64,000 nucleotides of DNA from Pseudomonas putida (GTDB taxonomy: Bacteria > Pseudomonadota > Gammaproteobacteria > Pseudomonadales > Pseudomonadaceae). Below the pieces are notes generated by a model. That model had not been told where the DNA came from. It ran no database searches and saw nothing but the letters and a program-made list of their open reading frames with translations. A program made the translations under genes and the position numbers. Where the stretch lies: positions 186,001-250,000 of the forward strand of contig NZ_MKZO01000073.1 in the NCBI RefSeq assembly GCF_001941965.1, written 5' to 3'. This document shows, one piece after another, positions 1 to 10,695 of the stretch (positions are counted from its first letter, which is position 1; each line of letters opens with the position of its first letter).

Positions 1-1
1 A

Positions 2-376
2 CTGGCGAATTACGAGCACCTGCCGCAGCTCTTCGGGCCGCAGCGCGCTCAGCAACAAGTGATGCAGCAATATCAGGTACTGAACCAGATGTTGCGTCCT
101 TTGGGTTTCTCGATCGCACGCCTGGAGCTGCGCGAGCGGGGCAGCTGGTTCCTCACCACCGGCGCCGGCAGTGCCGGCCCGGGGATCGAACTGCTGCTGG
201 GGCGCGACCACCTGGTGGAAAAAATGCGCCGCTTCATTGCCATCTACAACAAGACGCTCAAAGAACAGATCACGAACATCGCCCGCATCGATCTGCGTTA
301 CGCCAACGGACTTGCCGTTGGCTGGCGGGAACCGATTGCACAGCCCGCGGCCCAACCCGCCGTGGCGAAGAATTAG
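2..376 (+). CDS. ftsQ: Cell division protein FtsQ, C-terminal part (cut by window start)
   Basis: The open frame runs in from the left edge and ends at the TAG 15 nt before ftsA. The readable 124 residues (LPQLFGPQRAQQQV onwards) match the C-terminal beta domain of FtsQ, the bitopic inner membrane protein that links FtsB/FtsL to the divisome. The N-terminal cytoplasmic tail, membrane segment and POTRA domain lie outside the window. The order ftsQ-ftsA-ftsZ-lpxC is the conserved end of the dcw cluster, which supports the call. Truncation is due to the window, not to a broken gene. Confidence 0.93.
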   Translation: MANYEHLPQLFGPQRAQQQVMQQYQVLNQMLRPLGFSIARLELRERGSWFLTTGAGSAGPGIELLLGRDHLVEKMRRFIAIYNKTLKEQITNIARIDLRYANGLAVGWREPIAQPAAQPAVAKN

Positions 377-391
377 AGAGAGGCAGGACCC

Positions 392-1645
392 ATGGCAAAT
401 GCGCATAGCGGCAAAATGATCGTCGGGCTGGATATCGGCACGTCCAAGGTGGTGGCACTGGTGGGCGAAGTCGCCGCCGACGGCACCCTGGAGATCGTCG
501 GTATCGGCACCCATCCATCGCGCGGGTTGAAGAAAGGCGTGGTGGTCAATATCGAGTCCACCGTGCAGTCGATCCAGCGCGCCGTCGAAGAGGCGCAGCT
601 GATGGCCGGCTGCCGGATCCACTCGGCCTTCGTCGGCGTGGCCGGCAACCACATCCGCAGCCTGAACTCCCACGGCATCGTGGCGATTCGCGACCGTGAA
701 GTCAGCACCGCGGACCTGGAGCGGGTCCTGGACGCGGCCCAGGCCGTGGCCATTCCGGCCGACCAGCGCGTGCTGCACACCCTGCCGCAGGACTACGTGA
801 TCGATAACCAGGAAGGCGTGCGCGAGCCCCTGGGCATGTCGGGCGTGCGTCTGGAAGCCAAGGTCCACGTGGTCACCTGCGCGGTCAACGCGGCACAGAA
901 CATCGAGAAGTGCGTGCGTCGCTGCGGCCTGGAAATCGACGACATCATCCTCGAGCAACTGGCCTCGGCCTACTCGGTACTGACCGACGACGAGAAAGAG
1001 CTGGGCGTGTGCCTGGTGGACATCGGCGGCGGCACCACCGACATCGCCATCTTCACCGAAGGCGCGATCCGTCACACCGCGGTGATCCCGATCGCCGGCG
1101 ACCAGGTCACCAACGACATCGCCATGGCCCTGCGTACGCCGACCCAGTACGCCGAGGAAATCAAGATTCGCTACGCCTGCGCCCTGGCCAAGCTGGCCGG
1201 TGCCGGCGAAACCATCAAGGTGCCGAGCGTCGGCGACCGTCCGCCGCGCGAGCTGTCGCGCCAGGCCCTGGCCGAAGTGGTCGAGCCGCGCTACGACGAA
1301 CTGTTCACCTTGATCCAGGCGGAGCTGCGTCGCAGCGGCTACGAGGACCTGGTACCAGCGGGCATCGTCCTGACCGGTGGTACCTCGAAGATGGAAGGCG
1401 CGGTCGAGCTGGCCGAGGAAATCTTCCATATGCCGGTACGCCTCGGCGTACCACACAGCGTTCGGGGGCTGAGCGACGTGGTTCGCAACCCGATCTATTC
1501 CACTGGCGTTGGCCTGCTGACCTATGGCCTGCAGAAACAGTCCGACGGCGTGCCAGTGCCAGGTATCAGAAACGACAGCTATGGCGATGAACCTAAGGCC
1601 CCGGTGCTTGAGCGCTTCAAGCGTTGGGTCCAGGGAAACTTTTAA
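392..1645 (+). CDS. ftsA: Cell division protein FtsA
   Basis: A 417-residue actin-fold ATPase that tethers FtsZ to the inner membrane and recruits later divisome proteins. Visible are the N-terminal phosphate-1 motif (GLDIGTSKVVALVGE, about residues 13-27), the phosphate-2 motif LVDIGGGTTDIAIF near residue 210, the adenosine motif VLTGGTSKMEGA near residue 325, and a C-terminal amphipathic end (ERFKRWVQGNF) that fits the membrane-targeting helix. Length is typical of the family. The start is preceded by an AGGCAGGA Shine-Dalgarno. It lies 15 nt after ftsQ and 57 nt before ftsZ, in one transcription unit. Confidence 0.98.
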   Translation: MANAHSGKMIVGLDIGTSKVVALVGEVAADGTLEIVGIGTHPSRGLKKGVVVNIESTVQSIQRAVEEAQLMAGCRIHSAFVGVAGNHIRSLNSHGIVAIRDREVSTADLERVLDAAQAVAIPADQRVLHTLPQDYVIDNQEGVREPLGMSGVRLEAKVHVVTCAVNAAQNIEKCVRRCGLEIDDIILEQLASAYSVLTDDEKELGVCLVDIGGGTTDIAIFTEGAIRHTAVIPIAGDQVTNDIAMALRTPTQYAEEIKIRYACALAKLAGAGETIKVPSVGDRPPRELSRQALAEVVEPRYDELFTLIQAELRRSGYEDLVPAGIVLTGGTSKMEGAVELAEEIFHMPVRLGVPHSVRGLSDVVRNPIYSTGVGLLTYGLQKQSDGVPVPGIRNDSYGDEPKAPVLERFKRWVQGNF

Positions 1646-1702
1646 GTTTCAAGAGCAGTAGTGGCAGGCGCAAAAAACTAGAGAACTGAAAGGAGAGGGA
1701 AA

Positions 1703-2899
1703 ATGTTCGAGCTCGTAGACAACGTCCCGCAAAGTCCGGTCATCAAAGTGATCGGCGTCGGTGGCGGCGGTGGCAACGCCGTCAACCACATGGTCAAGAG
1801 CAGCATCGAAGGCGTCGAATTCATCTGCGCCAACACTGATGCCCAGGCCCTGAAAAACATCGGTGCGCGCACCATTCTGCAACTGGGTACCGGCGTGACC
1901 AAGGGCCTGGGCGCGGGTGCCAACCCGGAAATCGGCCGCCAGGCCGCGCTGGAAGACCGCGAGCGTATCGCCGAGGTGCTGCAGGGCACCAACATGGTCT
2001 TCATCACCACCGGCATGGGTGGCGGTACCGGTACCGGTGCTGCGCCGATCATCGCCGAAGTGGCCAAGGAAATGGGCATCCTCACCGTTGCGGTGGTGAC
2101 CCGTCCGTTCCCGTTCGAAGGTCGCAAGCGCATGCAGATCGCCGATGAAGGCATCCGCGCGTTGGCTGACAGCGTCGACTCGCTGATCACCATCCCGAAC
2201 GAAAAGCTGCTGACCATCCTCGGTAAAGACGCCAGCCTGCTGTCGGCCTTCGCCAAGGCGGACGATGTACTGGCCGGTGCCGTTCGCGGTATCTCCGATA
2301 TCATCAAGCGTCCGGGCATGATCAACGTCGACTTCGCCGACGTGCGTACCGTGATGAGCGAAATGGGTATGGCGATGATGGGTACCGGCTGCGCCAGCGG
2401 TCCGAACCGTGCTCGCGAAGCCACCGAGGCGGCGATCCGCAACCCGCTGCTGGAAGACGTCAACCTGCAGGGCGCCCGCGGCATCCTGGTCAACATCACC
2501 GCAGGTCCGGACCTGTCGCTGGGTGAATACTCCGACGTGGGTAGCATCATCGAAGCGTTCGCCTCCGACCACGCGATGGTCAAGGTAGGTACCGTGATCG
2601 ATCCGGACATGCGCGACGAGCTGCACGTCACCGTGGTCGCCACCGGTCTGGGCGCGAAGATCGAGAAGCCTGTGAAGGTCATCGACAACACCCTGCAATC
2701 CGCGGCAGCCCAGGCGTCGACCCCGGCTCCAGCGCCTGTGCGCAACGAGCAGCCAGCGGTGAACTACCGTGACCTGGAGCGTCCGACCGTGATGCGCAAC
2801 CAGACTCACGCGGGTGCAGCGGCAGCGGCCAAGCTCAACCCGCAGGACGATCTGGATTACCTGGACATCCCGGCCTTCCTGCGTCGCCAGGCCGATTGA
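1703..2899 (+). CDS. ftsZ: Cell division GTPase FtsZ
   Basis: Tubulin-like GTPase that polymerises into the Z ring. The 398-residue product has the glycine-rich nucleotide-binding loop near residues 18-25 (GVGGGGGN), the tubulin signature GGGTGTG near 106-112, the T7 loop NVDFADV, a proline/alanine-rich variable linker (about 330-375) and the C-terminal conserved peptide LDYLDIPAFLRRQAD that binds FtsA and ZipA. A strong AAAGGAGAGG ribosome site precedes the ATG. The downstream 112 nt separate it from lpxC and probably hold the lpxC promoter. Confidence 0.99.
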   Translation: MFELVDNVPQSPVIKVIGVGGGGGNAVNHMVKSSIEGVEFICANTDAQALKNIGARTILQLGTGVTKGLGAGANPEIGRQAALEDRERIAEVLQGTNMVFITTGMGGGTGTGAAPIIAEVAKEMGILTVAVVTRPFPFEGRKRMQIADEGIRALADSVDSLITIPNEKLLTILGKDASLLSAFAKADDVLAGAVRGISDIIKRPGMINVDFADVRTVMSEMGMAMMGTGCASGPNRAREATEAAIRNPLLEDVNLQGARGILVNITAGPDLSLGEYSDVGSIIEAFASDHAMVKVGTVIDPDMRDELHVTVVATGLGAKIEKPVKVIDNTLQSAAAQASTPAPAPVRNEQPAVNYRDLERPTVMRNQTHAGAAAAAKLNPQDDLDYLDIPAFLRRQAD

Positions 2900-3011
2900 T
2901 GGAATTTATCAGGGGTATTAGGGTGATTGGTGTTCAGCAAAGGTTGGGTCTGTTATCATCCCCAGCCTTTGTTGATACCAGTTCGCAATCTGTGCTGAAG
3001 CGGCCAATGCC

Positions 3012-3923
3012 ATGATTAAACAACGCACCCTGAAAAATATCATCCGTGCCACAGGTGTCGGCCTGCACTCCGGGGAAAAGGTTTACCTGACCCTGAAACC
3101 CGCGCCTGTGGATACCGGCATCGTATTTTGCCGAGCCGACCTCGACCCCGTGGTGCAAATTCCTGCCCGTGCGGAAAACGTCGGCGAGACCACCATGTCG
3201 ACCACGCTGGTCAATGGCGATACCAAGGTAGACACGGTTGAGCACCTGCTCTCGGCCATGGCTGGCCTGGGCATCGATAACGCCTACGTCGAGCTCTCTG
3301 CCTCCGAAGTCCCGATCATGGACGGCAGCGCAGGCCCCTTCGTATTCCTGATTCAATCCGCCGGCCTGGAAGAACAGGACGCGCCGAAGAAATTCATCCG
3401 CATCCTGCGTGAAGTGACTGTTGAAGACGGCGACAAGCGCGCCACCTTCCTGCCTTTCGACGGGTTCAAGGTGAGTTTCGAGATCGATTTCGACCACCCG
3501 GTGTTCCGCAACCGGACCCAAAGTGCCAGCGTGGACTTTTCCAGCACCTCGTTCGTGAAGGAAGTCAGCCGCGCCCGTACCTTCGGGTTCATGAGCGACA
3601 TCGAGTACCTGCGCAAGCACAACCTCGCCCTGGGCGGGAGCGTGGAAAACGCCATCGTGGTGGACAAGGACGGTGTCCTGAACGAAGACGGTCTTCGCTA
3701 TGAAGACGAATTCGTCAAGCACAAGATCCTCGACGCCATCGGCGACCTGTACCTGCTGGGCAACAGCCTGATCGGCGAATTCCGTGGCTTCAAGTCCGGT
3801 CACGCGCTGAACAACCAGCTGCTGCGCAAGCTGATCGAAGAGACCGATGCGTGGGAAGTGGTGACGTTCGAAGACGCCAGCACTGCACCGATCTCCTACA
3901 TGCGTCCGGTTGCCGCTGTATAA
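3012..3923 (+). CDS. lpxC: UDP-3-O-acyl-N-acetylglucosamine deacetylase
   Basis: First committed step of lipid A synthesis: zinc-dependent deacetylation of UDP-3-O-acyl-GlcNAc in the cytoplasm. The 303 residues equal the length of the P. aeruginosa enzyme. The three zinc ligands are in place: His78 (TVEHLLSA), His237 and Asp241 (KHKILDAIGD). The SD is weak (GAAGCGG), which may matter because LpxC dosage is tightly controlled in Gram-negatives. A rho-independent terminator follows 25 nt after the stop. It closes the dcw cluster. Confidence 0.99.
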   Translation: MIKQRTLKNIIRATGVGLHSGEKVYLTLKPAPVDTGIVFCRADLDPVVQIPARAENVGETTMSTTLVNGDTKVDTVEHLLSAMAGLGIDNAYVELSASEVPIMDGSAGPFVFLIQSAGLEEQDAPKKFIRILREVTVEDGDKRATFLPFDGFKVSFEIDFDHPVFRNRTQSASVDFSSTSFVKEVSRARTFGFMSDIEYLRKHNLALGGSVENAIVVDKDGVLNEDGLRYEDEFVKHKILDAIGDLYLLGNSLIGEFRGFKSGHALNNQLLRKLIEETDAWEVVTFEDASTAPISYMRPVAAV

Positions 3924-3947
3924 GCTCGAATACTCTCTCTAGTTTTG

Positions 3948-3973
3948 AAGGCCGCCCTCGGGCGGCCTTTTTT
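3948..3973 (+). terminator. Rho-independent terminator of lpxC
   Basis: Perfect 9-bp stem AAGGCCGCC / GGCGGCCTT with a CTCG loop, followed by a run of six T. It ends the ftsQ-ftsA-ftsZ-lpxC unit. Confidence 0.92.
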
Positions 3974-3980
3974 ATGCCTG

Positions 3981-4114
3981 TCTGCTGGCTTGGGAAATGA
4001 TGTTGTCAGGTCGGGCCCTATCGCTGGCAAGCCAGCTCCCACAGGGTTTATGCCAGCCACAAGATTTGTGCTCGACGCGGACACTGTGGGAGCAGGCTTG
4101 CCAGCGATGAGGCC
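3981..4114. repeat. Composite REP element (three REP copies, class A spacer)
   Basis: Contains a decayed REP (GCTGGCTTGG), a spacer AATGATGTTGTCAGG, then an intact REP in inverted orientation (about 4013-4046), a spacer with CAGCCA...TTTGTG, and a third REP (GTGGGAGCAGGCTTGCCAGC, 4087-4106, with one change from the usual core). The same order of REPs and spacers recurs at 9956-10095, so both are copies of one composite unit. It sits between convergent lpxC and dciA. Confidence 0.85.
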
Positions 4115-4126
4115 ACCAGCAACACC

Positions 4127-4591
4127 TCAGGCATTGTCTTTATTGCTCTTGCGATGACTCGCCAACCGCTCCAGCGCCGCCCGCAGGTTCGGATCGCTGA
4201 TCCCCTCCGCGGTGGCCTGGATGGTCTCTGCCGACTTGTCGGAAATATCGATGACATGGCTCGGCGGGCGGACGGTAGTGGCGCTCGGCTGCACCTTGAA
4301 CAGGATCCGGCTCAGGTTCACGAACACATCCAGCGCTTGCAACTGCCGCTGCAGGCGCTTCTGCTGATAGCGCAGGCGGGTCGCCCAGTGCCCGTCGGTG
4401 ACGATCAGCGTCAGCGTGCCCTCGCGCCACGACGCCACATGGCAATGCTCCCGCGCTGCCGGCTGCAACTGGCTTTCCACCAGGCGCTGCAACTGCGCCA
4501 GGCGTTGCGCCTGGTTGAACAGTGCCTTCAGCGGACGGGCTTCGCGCAACAGCGTGCCGGGGGCGCGAGCGGGGGAGGGGCGGTAGGCCAT
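4127..4591 (-). CDS. dciA: DciA, replicative helicase loader (DUF721)
   Basis: A 154-residue protein of the DUF721 family. DciA interacts with DnaB and promotes its loading at oriC in bacteria that lack DnaC. The N-terminal 100 residues form the KH-like DUF721 domain, including the typical ASWREGTLTLIVTDGHWATRL stretch (residues about 53-73); the C-terminal 50 residues are polar and probably flexible. The ATG is preceded by CCAGGTG. It is divergent from secA, the standard Pseudomonas arrangement, and convergent with lpxC. Confidence 0.9.
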   Translation of the reverse strand: MAYRPSPARAPGTLLREARPLKALFNQAQRLAQLQRLVESQLQPAAREHCHVASWREGTLTLIVTDGHWATRLRYQQKRLQRQLQALDVFVNLSRILFKVQPSATTVRPPSHVIDISDKSAETIQATAEGISDPNLRAALERLASHRKSNKDNA

Positions 4592-4871
4592 GATGACACC
4601 TGGAAAGTCGATTGCGGTATCTTAACAGATCGCCCGCGAGGGGCTGGAACGCCACTATCCACGTGAATCTTGATCCACGCGGGTTGAAGTTGGGGAAAAA
4701 GCCCTTATTGTAAAAAAGCCCCGTCACAGCGCTGTGCCAGCATCGTGGAACTCCACCACTTTCCTCACCATCGTTTCCGGGTAGAATGCTCGTTCGCATG
4801 CGGCCAATAAGGGCTGCACGGGCGACTCACGGGGCCGCCCTCCATCCCTACGTGTGGAAGATCCTGCCGAT

Positions 4872-7607
<2,736 letters not shown>

Positions 7608-7639
7608 TCGAGCCGTGACACGCTGAAACCTGAACACCG

Positions 7640-7668
7640 CGCCGCGACCGGTTCCTACCGTCGCGGCG
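7640..7668 (+). terminator. Hairpin after secA, possible terminator
   Basis: Perfect 9-bp stem CGCCGCGAC / GTCGCGGCG with an 11-nt loop, 32 nt after the secA stop. The following sequence GTTGTTCC is only weakly T-rich, so it may attenuate and not fully terminate. Confidence 0.6.
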
Positions 7669-7727
7669 TTGTTCCATCTCAAGCACCGTCGGATCGCCGG
7701 CGGTGAATTTTTTCTAGGAGCGCTTTC

Positions 7728-8945
7728 ATGGCTGTTGGTCTTGGTCCTTTGCCAACGTTGCACCCGGTTCCCGGTTTCGAACTCGGTATCGCCTCTGCGG
7801 GCATCAAGCGCCCGGGGCGCAAGGATGTGGTGGTGATGCGCTGTGCCGAAGGCTCCAGCGTTGCCGGTGTGTTCACCCTGAACGCCTTCTGCGCCGCCCC
7901 GGTGATCATCGCCAAGCAGCGCGTGCAGGGCACCGTCCGCTACCTGCTGACCAACACCGGTAATGCCAACGCCGGTACCGGCGCCCCGGGCCTGGCTGCC
8001 GCCGAGCGCACCTGCGCCAAACTGGCCGAGCTGACCGGCGTCGACGCCAGCGCCGTGCTGCCGTTCTCCACCGGTGTGATCGGCGAGCCGCTGCCGGTCG
8101 AGAAGATCGAAGGCGCCCTGCAGGCCGCCCTGGACAACCTGTCCGAGAACCACTGGGCCGAAGCCGCCACCGGCATCATGACCACCGACACCCTGCCCAA
8201 GGGTGCCAGCCGTCAGTTCCAGCATGAAGGCGTGACCATCACCGTCACCGGCATCAGCAAGGGTGCGGGCATGATCCGTCCCAACATGGCCACCATGCTC
8301 GGCTACATCGCCACCGACGCCAAGGTCGCCCCGGCGGTGCTCAAGGACCTGATCCTGGACGGCGCCAACAAGTCGTTCAACCGCATCACCATCGACGGCG
8401 ACACCTCGACCAACGACTGCTGCATGCTGATCGCCACCGGCAAGGCCGACGTGGCCGAGATCAGCGAAGCCAGCGGCCCGCTGTTCGACGCGCTGAAGAA
8501 GGCGGTGTTCGAAGTCTGCATGGAAGTGGCCCAGGCCATCGTCCGTGACGGCGAAGGCGCCACCAAGTTCGTCACCGTGCAGGTCAACGGCGGCGGCAAC
8601 CACCAGGAGTGCCTGGACGTCGGTTACGCCGTGGCTCACTCGCCGCTGATCAAGACCGCGCTGTTCGCCTCCGACCCGAACTGGGGCCGGATCCTTGCTG
8701 CCGTGGGTCGTGCCGGCGTGCCGAACCTCGACGTCAGCCTGATCGACGTGTACCTGGACAGTGTCTGCATCGCCTCCAAGGGCGGCCGCAGCGCTACCTA
8801 CACGGAAGAGCAGGGCTCCGCCGTCATGGCCCAGGAAGAAATCACCATCCGTATCGAGCTGGGCCGTGGTCAGTGCAACGAGACCATCTGGACCACCGAC
8901 CTGTCCCACGAGTACGTGAAGATCAACGCGGAATACCGCACCTGA
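7728..8945 (+). CDS. argJ: Bifunctional glutamate N-acetyltransferase / N-acetylglutamate synthase ArgJ
   Basis: Cyclic arginine pathway enzyme that moves the acetyl group from N-acetylornithine to glutamate. The 405-residue precursor is self-cleaved at an Ala-Thr bond; the site is visible in KGAGMIRPNMATMLGYIATD, where Thr becomes the nucleophile of the beta chain. Other family blocks are NTGNANAGTG near residue 80 and SDPNWGRIL near 315. The start follows a TAGGAGCG ribosome site. It lies downstream of secA as in other pseudomonads, and a GC hairpin (8952-8980) separates it from the next gene. Confidence 0.98.
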   Translation: MAVGLGPLPTLHPVPGFELGIASAGIKRPGRKDVVVMRCAEGSSVAGVFTLNAFCAAPVIIAKQRVQGTVRYLLTNTGNANAGTGAPGLAAAERTCAKLAELTGVDASAVLPFSTGVIGEPLPVEKIEGALQAALDNLSENHWAEAATGIMTTDTLPKGASRQFQHEGVTITVTGISKGAGMIRPNMATMLGYIATDAKVAPAVLKDLILDGANKSFNRITIDGDTSTNDCCMLIATGKADVAEISEASGPLFDALKKAVFEVCMEVAQAIVRDGEGATKFVTVQVNGGGNHQECLDVGYAVAHSPLIKTALFASDPNWGRILAAVGRAGVPNLDVSLIDVYLDSVCIASKGGRSATYTEEQGSAVMAQEEITIRIELGRGQCNETIWTTDLSHEYVKINAEYRT

Positions 8946-8951
8946 TCGAAC

Positions 8952-8980
8952 GCCGCCGCCTGGGCTGGCCGGGCGGCGGC
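8952..8980. repeat. GC-rich inverted repeat between argJ and the Nudix gene
   Basis: Nine-base perfect arms GCCGCCGCC / GGCGGCGGC around an 11-nt loop, without a T tract. It may protect the upstream mRNA end or reduce read-through; its role is not shown by sequence. Confidence 0.5.
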
Positions 8981-9006
8981 ATCCTCTCAATCAGCGGAGT
9001 TCAAAG

Positions 9007-9951
9007 TTGAAACGGATTCATGTCGCCGCCGCCGTCATTCGTGGCGCGGATGGCCGTATTCTCATCGCCCGGCGTGGCGAAACCCAGCATCAGGGCGGTC
9101 TCTGGGAGTTTCCCGGAGGAAAGGTCGAGGACGGTGAAGCCGTCGAGGCAGCCCTGGCCCGCGAACTGCGTGAAGAGCTGGGCATCGAGGTGACCGCAGC
9201 GCGGCCACTGATCAAGATCAAGCATGACTATCCGGACAAGCAGATCCTGCTCGATGTCTGGGAAGTCGGCGCCTTTACCGGCGAACCCCATGGTGCCGAG
9301 GGGCAGCCGCTGGCCTGGGTCTCGCCGCGGGAGCTGGGGCAATACGAGTTCCCCGAGGCCAACCGGCCGATCGTTGCGGCGGCGCGTCTGCCGGGCGAGT
9401 ACCTGATTACCCCGGACGACCTGGAAACCCCGCAGATGCTGCGCGGGATTCAAAAGGCCATTGCTGGCGGGGTCAAGCTGGTGCAACTGCGTGCGCCGAA
9501 CATGTACGACCCGAAATACCGTGATGTCGCGGTGGACGCGGTTGGCTTGTGTGCCGGCAAGGCGCAGTTGATGCTCAAGGGGCCACTGGAATGGCTGGGG
9601 GACTTCCCGTCTGCCGGCTGGCACCTGACGGCCGAGCAGTTGCGCAAGTACGCGCCCAATGGCCGGCCGTTCCCCAAGGATCGCTGGCTGGCGGCGTCCT
9701 GCCACAGTCTTGAAGAGCTGGCGCTGGCCGAGCAGATGGGCGTGGACTTCGTCACCCTGTCGCCGGTGCAGGCGACCCTGACCCATCCTGAGGCTCAGCC
9801 GTTGGGCTGGGAGGCGGCGCAGCAGATGATCGACGGCTTCAACAAGCCGGTGTTCCTGCTGGGTGGCGTGGGGCCGAACGAGCGTGAGCGGGCCTGGCAG
9901 ATCGGTGCGCAGGGTGTGGCCGGGATCCGGGCGTTCTGGCCCGAAGCCTGA
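9007..9951 (+). CDS. mutT: Nudix hydrolase fused to thiamine-phosphate-synthase-like domain (MutT family)
   Basis: A 314-residue two-domain protein. Residues 1-130 form a Nudix domain with the full motif in GGKVEDGEAV...RELREELGIEV (G-x5-E-x7-REUxEExGU), as in MutT, which hydrolyses 8-oxo-dGTP. Residues about 140-314 resemble ThiE (QLRAP, ASCHSLEE, LSPVQAT, LLGGVGP), but the usual substrate-binding ND pair is not seen, so this half may bind rather than synthesise thiamine phosphate. Translation starts at TTG, supported by a GGAG 7 nt upstream. The same fusion is standard in Pseudomonas. Confidence 0.93.
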   Translation: MKRIHVAAAVIRGADGRILIARRGETQHQGGLWEFPGGKVEDGEAVEAALARELREELGIEVTAARPLIKIKHDYPDKQILLDVWEVGAFTGEPHGAEGQPLAWVSPRELGQYEFPEANRPIVAAARLPGEYLITPDDLETPQMLRGIQKAIAGGVKLVQLRAPNMYDPKYRDVAVDAVGLCAGKAQLMLKGPLEWLGDFPSAGWHLTAEQLRKYAPNGRPFPKDRWLAASCHSLEELALAEQMGVDFVTLSPVQATLTHPEAQPLGWEAAQQMIDGFNKPVFLLGGVGPNERERAWQIGAQGVAGIRAFWPEA

Positions 9952-9955
9952 CCCC

Positions 9956-10095
9956 GGTGGGAGCTGGCTTGAACAATGATGTTGTCAGGCCTGGCCAATC
10001 GCTGGCAAGCCAGCTCCCACAAGGTCCTGGGTCAGCCATGGTTTTTGTGTCCGGCAGATAACCCTGTGGGAGCTGGCTTGCCAGCGATGAGGCCG
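9956..10095. repeat. Composite REP element (three REP copies, class A spacer)
   Basis: Truncated REP GTGGGAGCTGGCTTG (9958-9972), spacer AACAATGATGTTGTCAGG, inverted REP (about 10000-10020), spacer GTCAGCCATGG...TTTGTG, and direct REP (10066-10095). It has the same composite order as 3981-4114. A further GGCAAGGGCAAAAATGTTGTCAGG follows at 10096-10119, close to the spacer found inside the REPIN at 23547-23640. Confidence 0.85.
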
Positions 10096-10132
10096 GCAAG
10101 GGCAAAAATGTTGTCAGGGTCTGGCTTCCTAT

Positions 10133-10693
10133 TCAGGGTTTTGCGGCAGCCTGCCAGAGGATTTCGCCGATGCCCTGGCGGCGGGCGATCAAGCGCGCGG
10201 CGACGAACAACAAGTCCGACAGCCGGTTGATATACGCCAGCCCAACCCCCTCCAACGGCTCTACCGCATTCAACTGCTGACACCGCCGCTCCGCACTCCG
10301 TGCCAGGCTCCGGCACACATGGGCCTGCGCCACCAGCGCCGAGCCTCCCGGAAGGATGAAGTTCTCCAGTGGCCCCAGCTCCTCGTTCCATAGGTCTATC
10401 GCCGTCTCCAGCCGTTCTATCTCGGCCTTGTCCAGCGCCTGGTAACTGGGCATCGCCAGTTCGCCACCCAGGTCGAACAAGCGATGCTGACAAGGCGCCA
10501 ATACGTCGGTCAGCTCGCCCAGCCCCTGCGCAGCCAACCCTGCCAGCAACAACCCCAACTGACTGTTCAGCGTATCCACCTCGCCAATCGCCTCGATCCG
10601 CGGATGGTCCTTGGGCACCCGACGCCCATCGCCAAGGCCGGTTTCGCCCTTGTCGCCGGTGCGGGTGTAGATCTTCGACAGGCGGAAACCCAT
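10133..10693 (-). CDS. Cob(I)alamin adenosyltransferase, PduO type
   Basis: A 186-residue enzyme that transfers adenosyl from ATP to cob(I)alamin to give adenosylcobalamin. The PduO-type ATP motif YTRTGDKGETGLGDG is at residues 9-23, followed by DTLNSQLG and, near the C-terminus, the conserved block RLSDLLFVAARL. The start (MGFRLSKIYT) is the one giving the family N-terminus; a longer in-frame reading upstream runs into the histidine kinase gene and is not credible. It lies 2 nt after the kinase stop, so the two are co-translated. Confidence 0.93.
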   Translation of the reverse strand: MGFRLSKIYTRTGDKGETGLGDGRRVPKDHPRIEAIGEVDTLNSQLGLLLAGLAAQGLGELTDVLAPCQHRLFDLGGELAMPSYQALDKAEIERLETAIDLWNEELGPLENFILPGGSALVAQAHVCRSLARSAERRCQQLNAVEPLEGVGLAYINRLSDLLFVAARLIARRQGIGEILWQAAAKP

Positions 10694-10695
10694 GC

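Noticed and set aside
2..376. ftsQ as a pseudogene
   Set aside because: The frame is open to the window edge; truncation is by the window only.
2900..3011. A sigma-70 promoter for lpxC
   Set aside because: A TATCAT hexamer is present, but no -35 hexamer at 16-18 nt spacing is convincing; a promoter is likely but I cannot place it.
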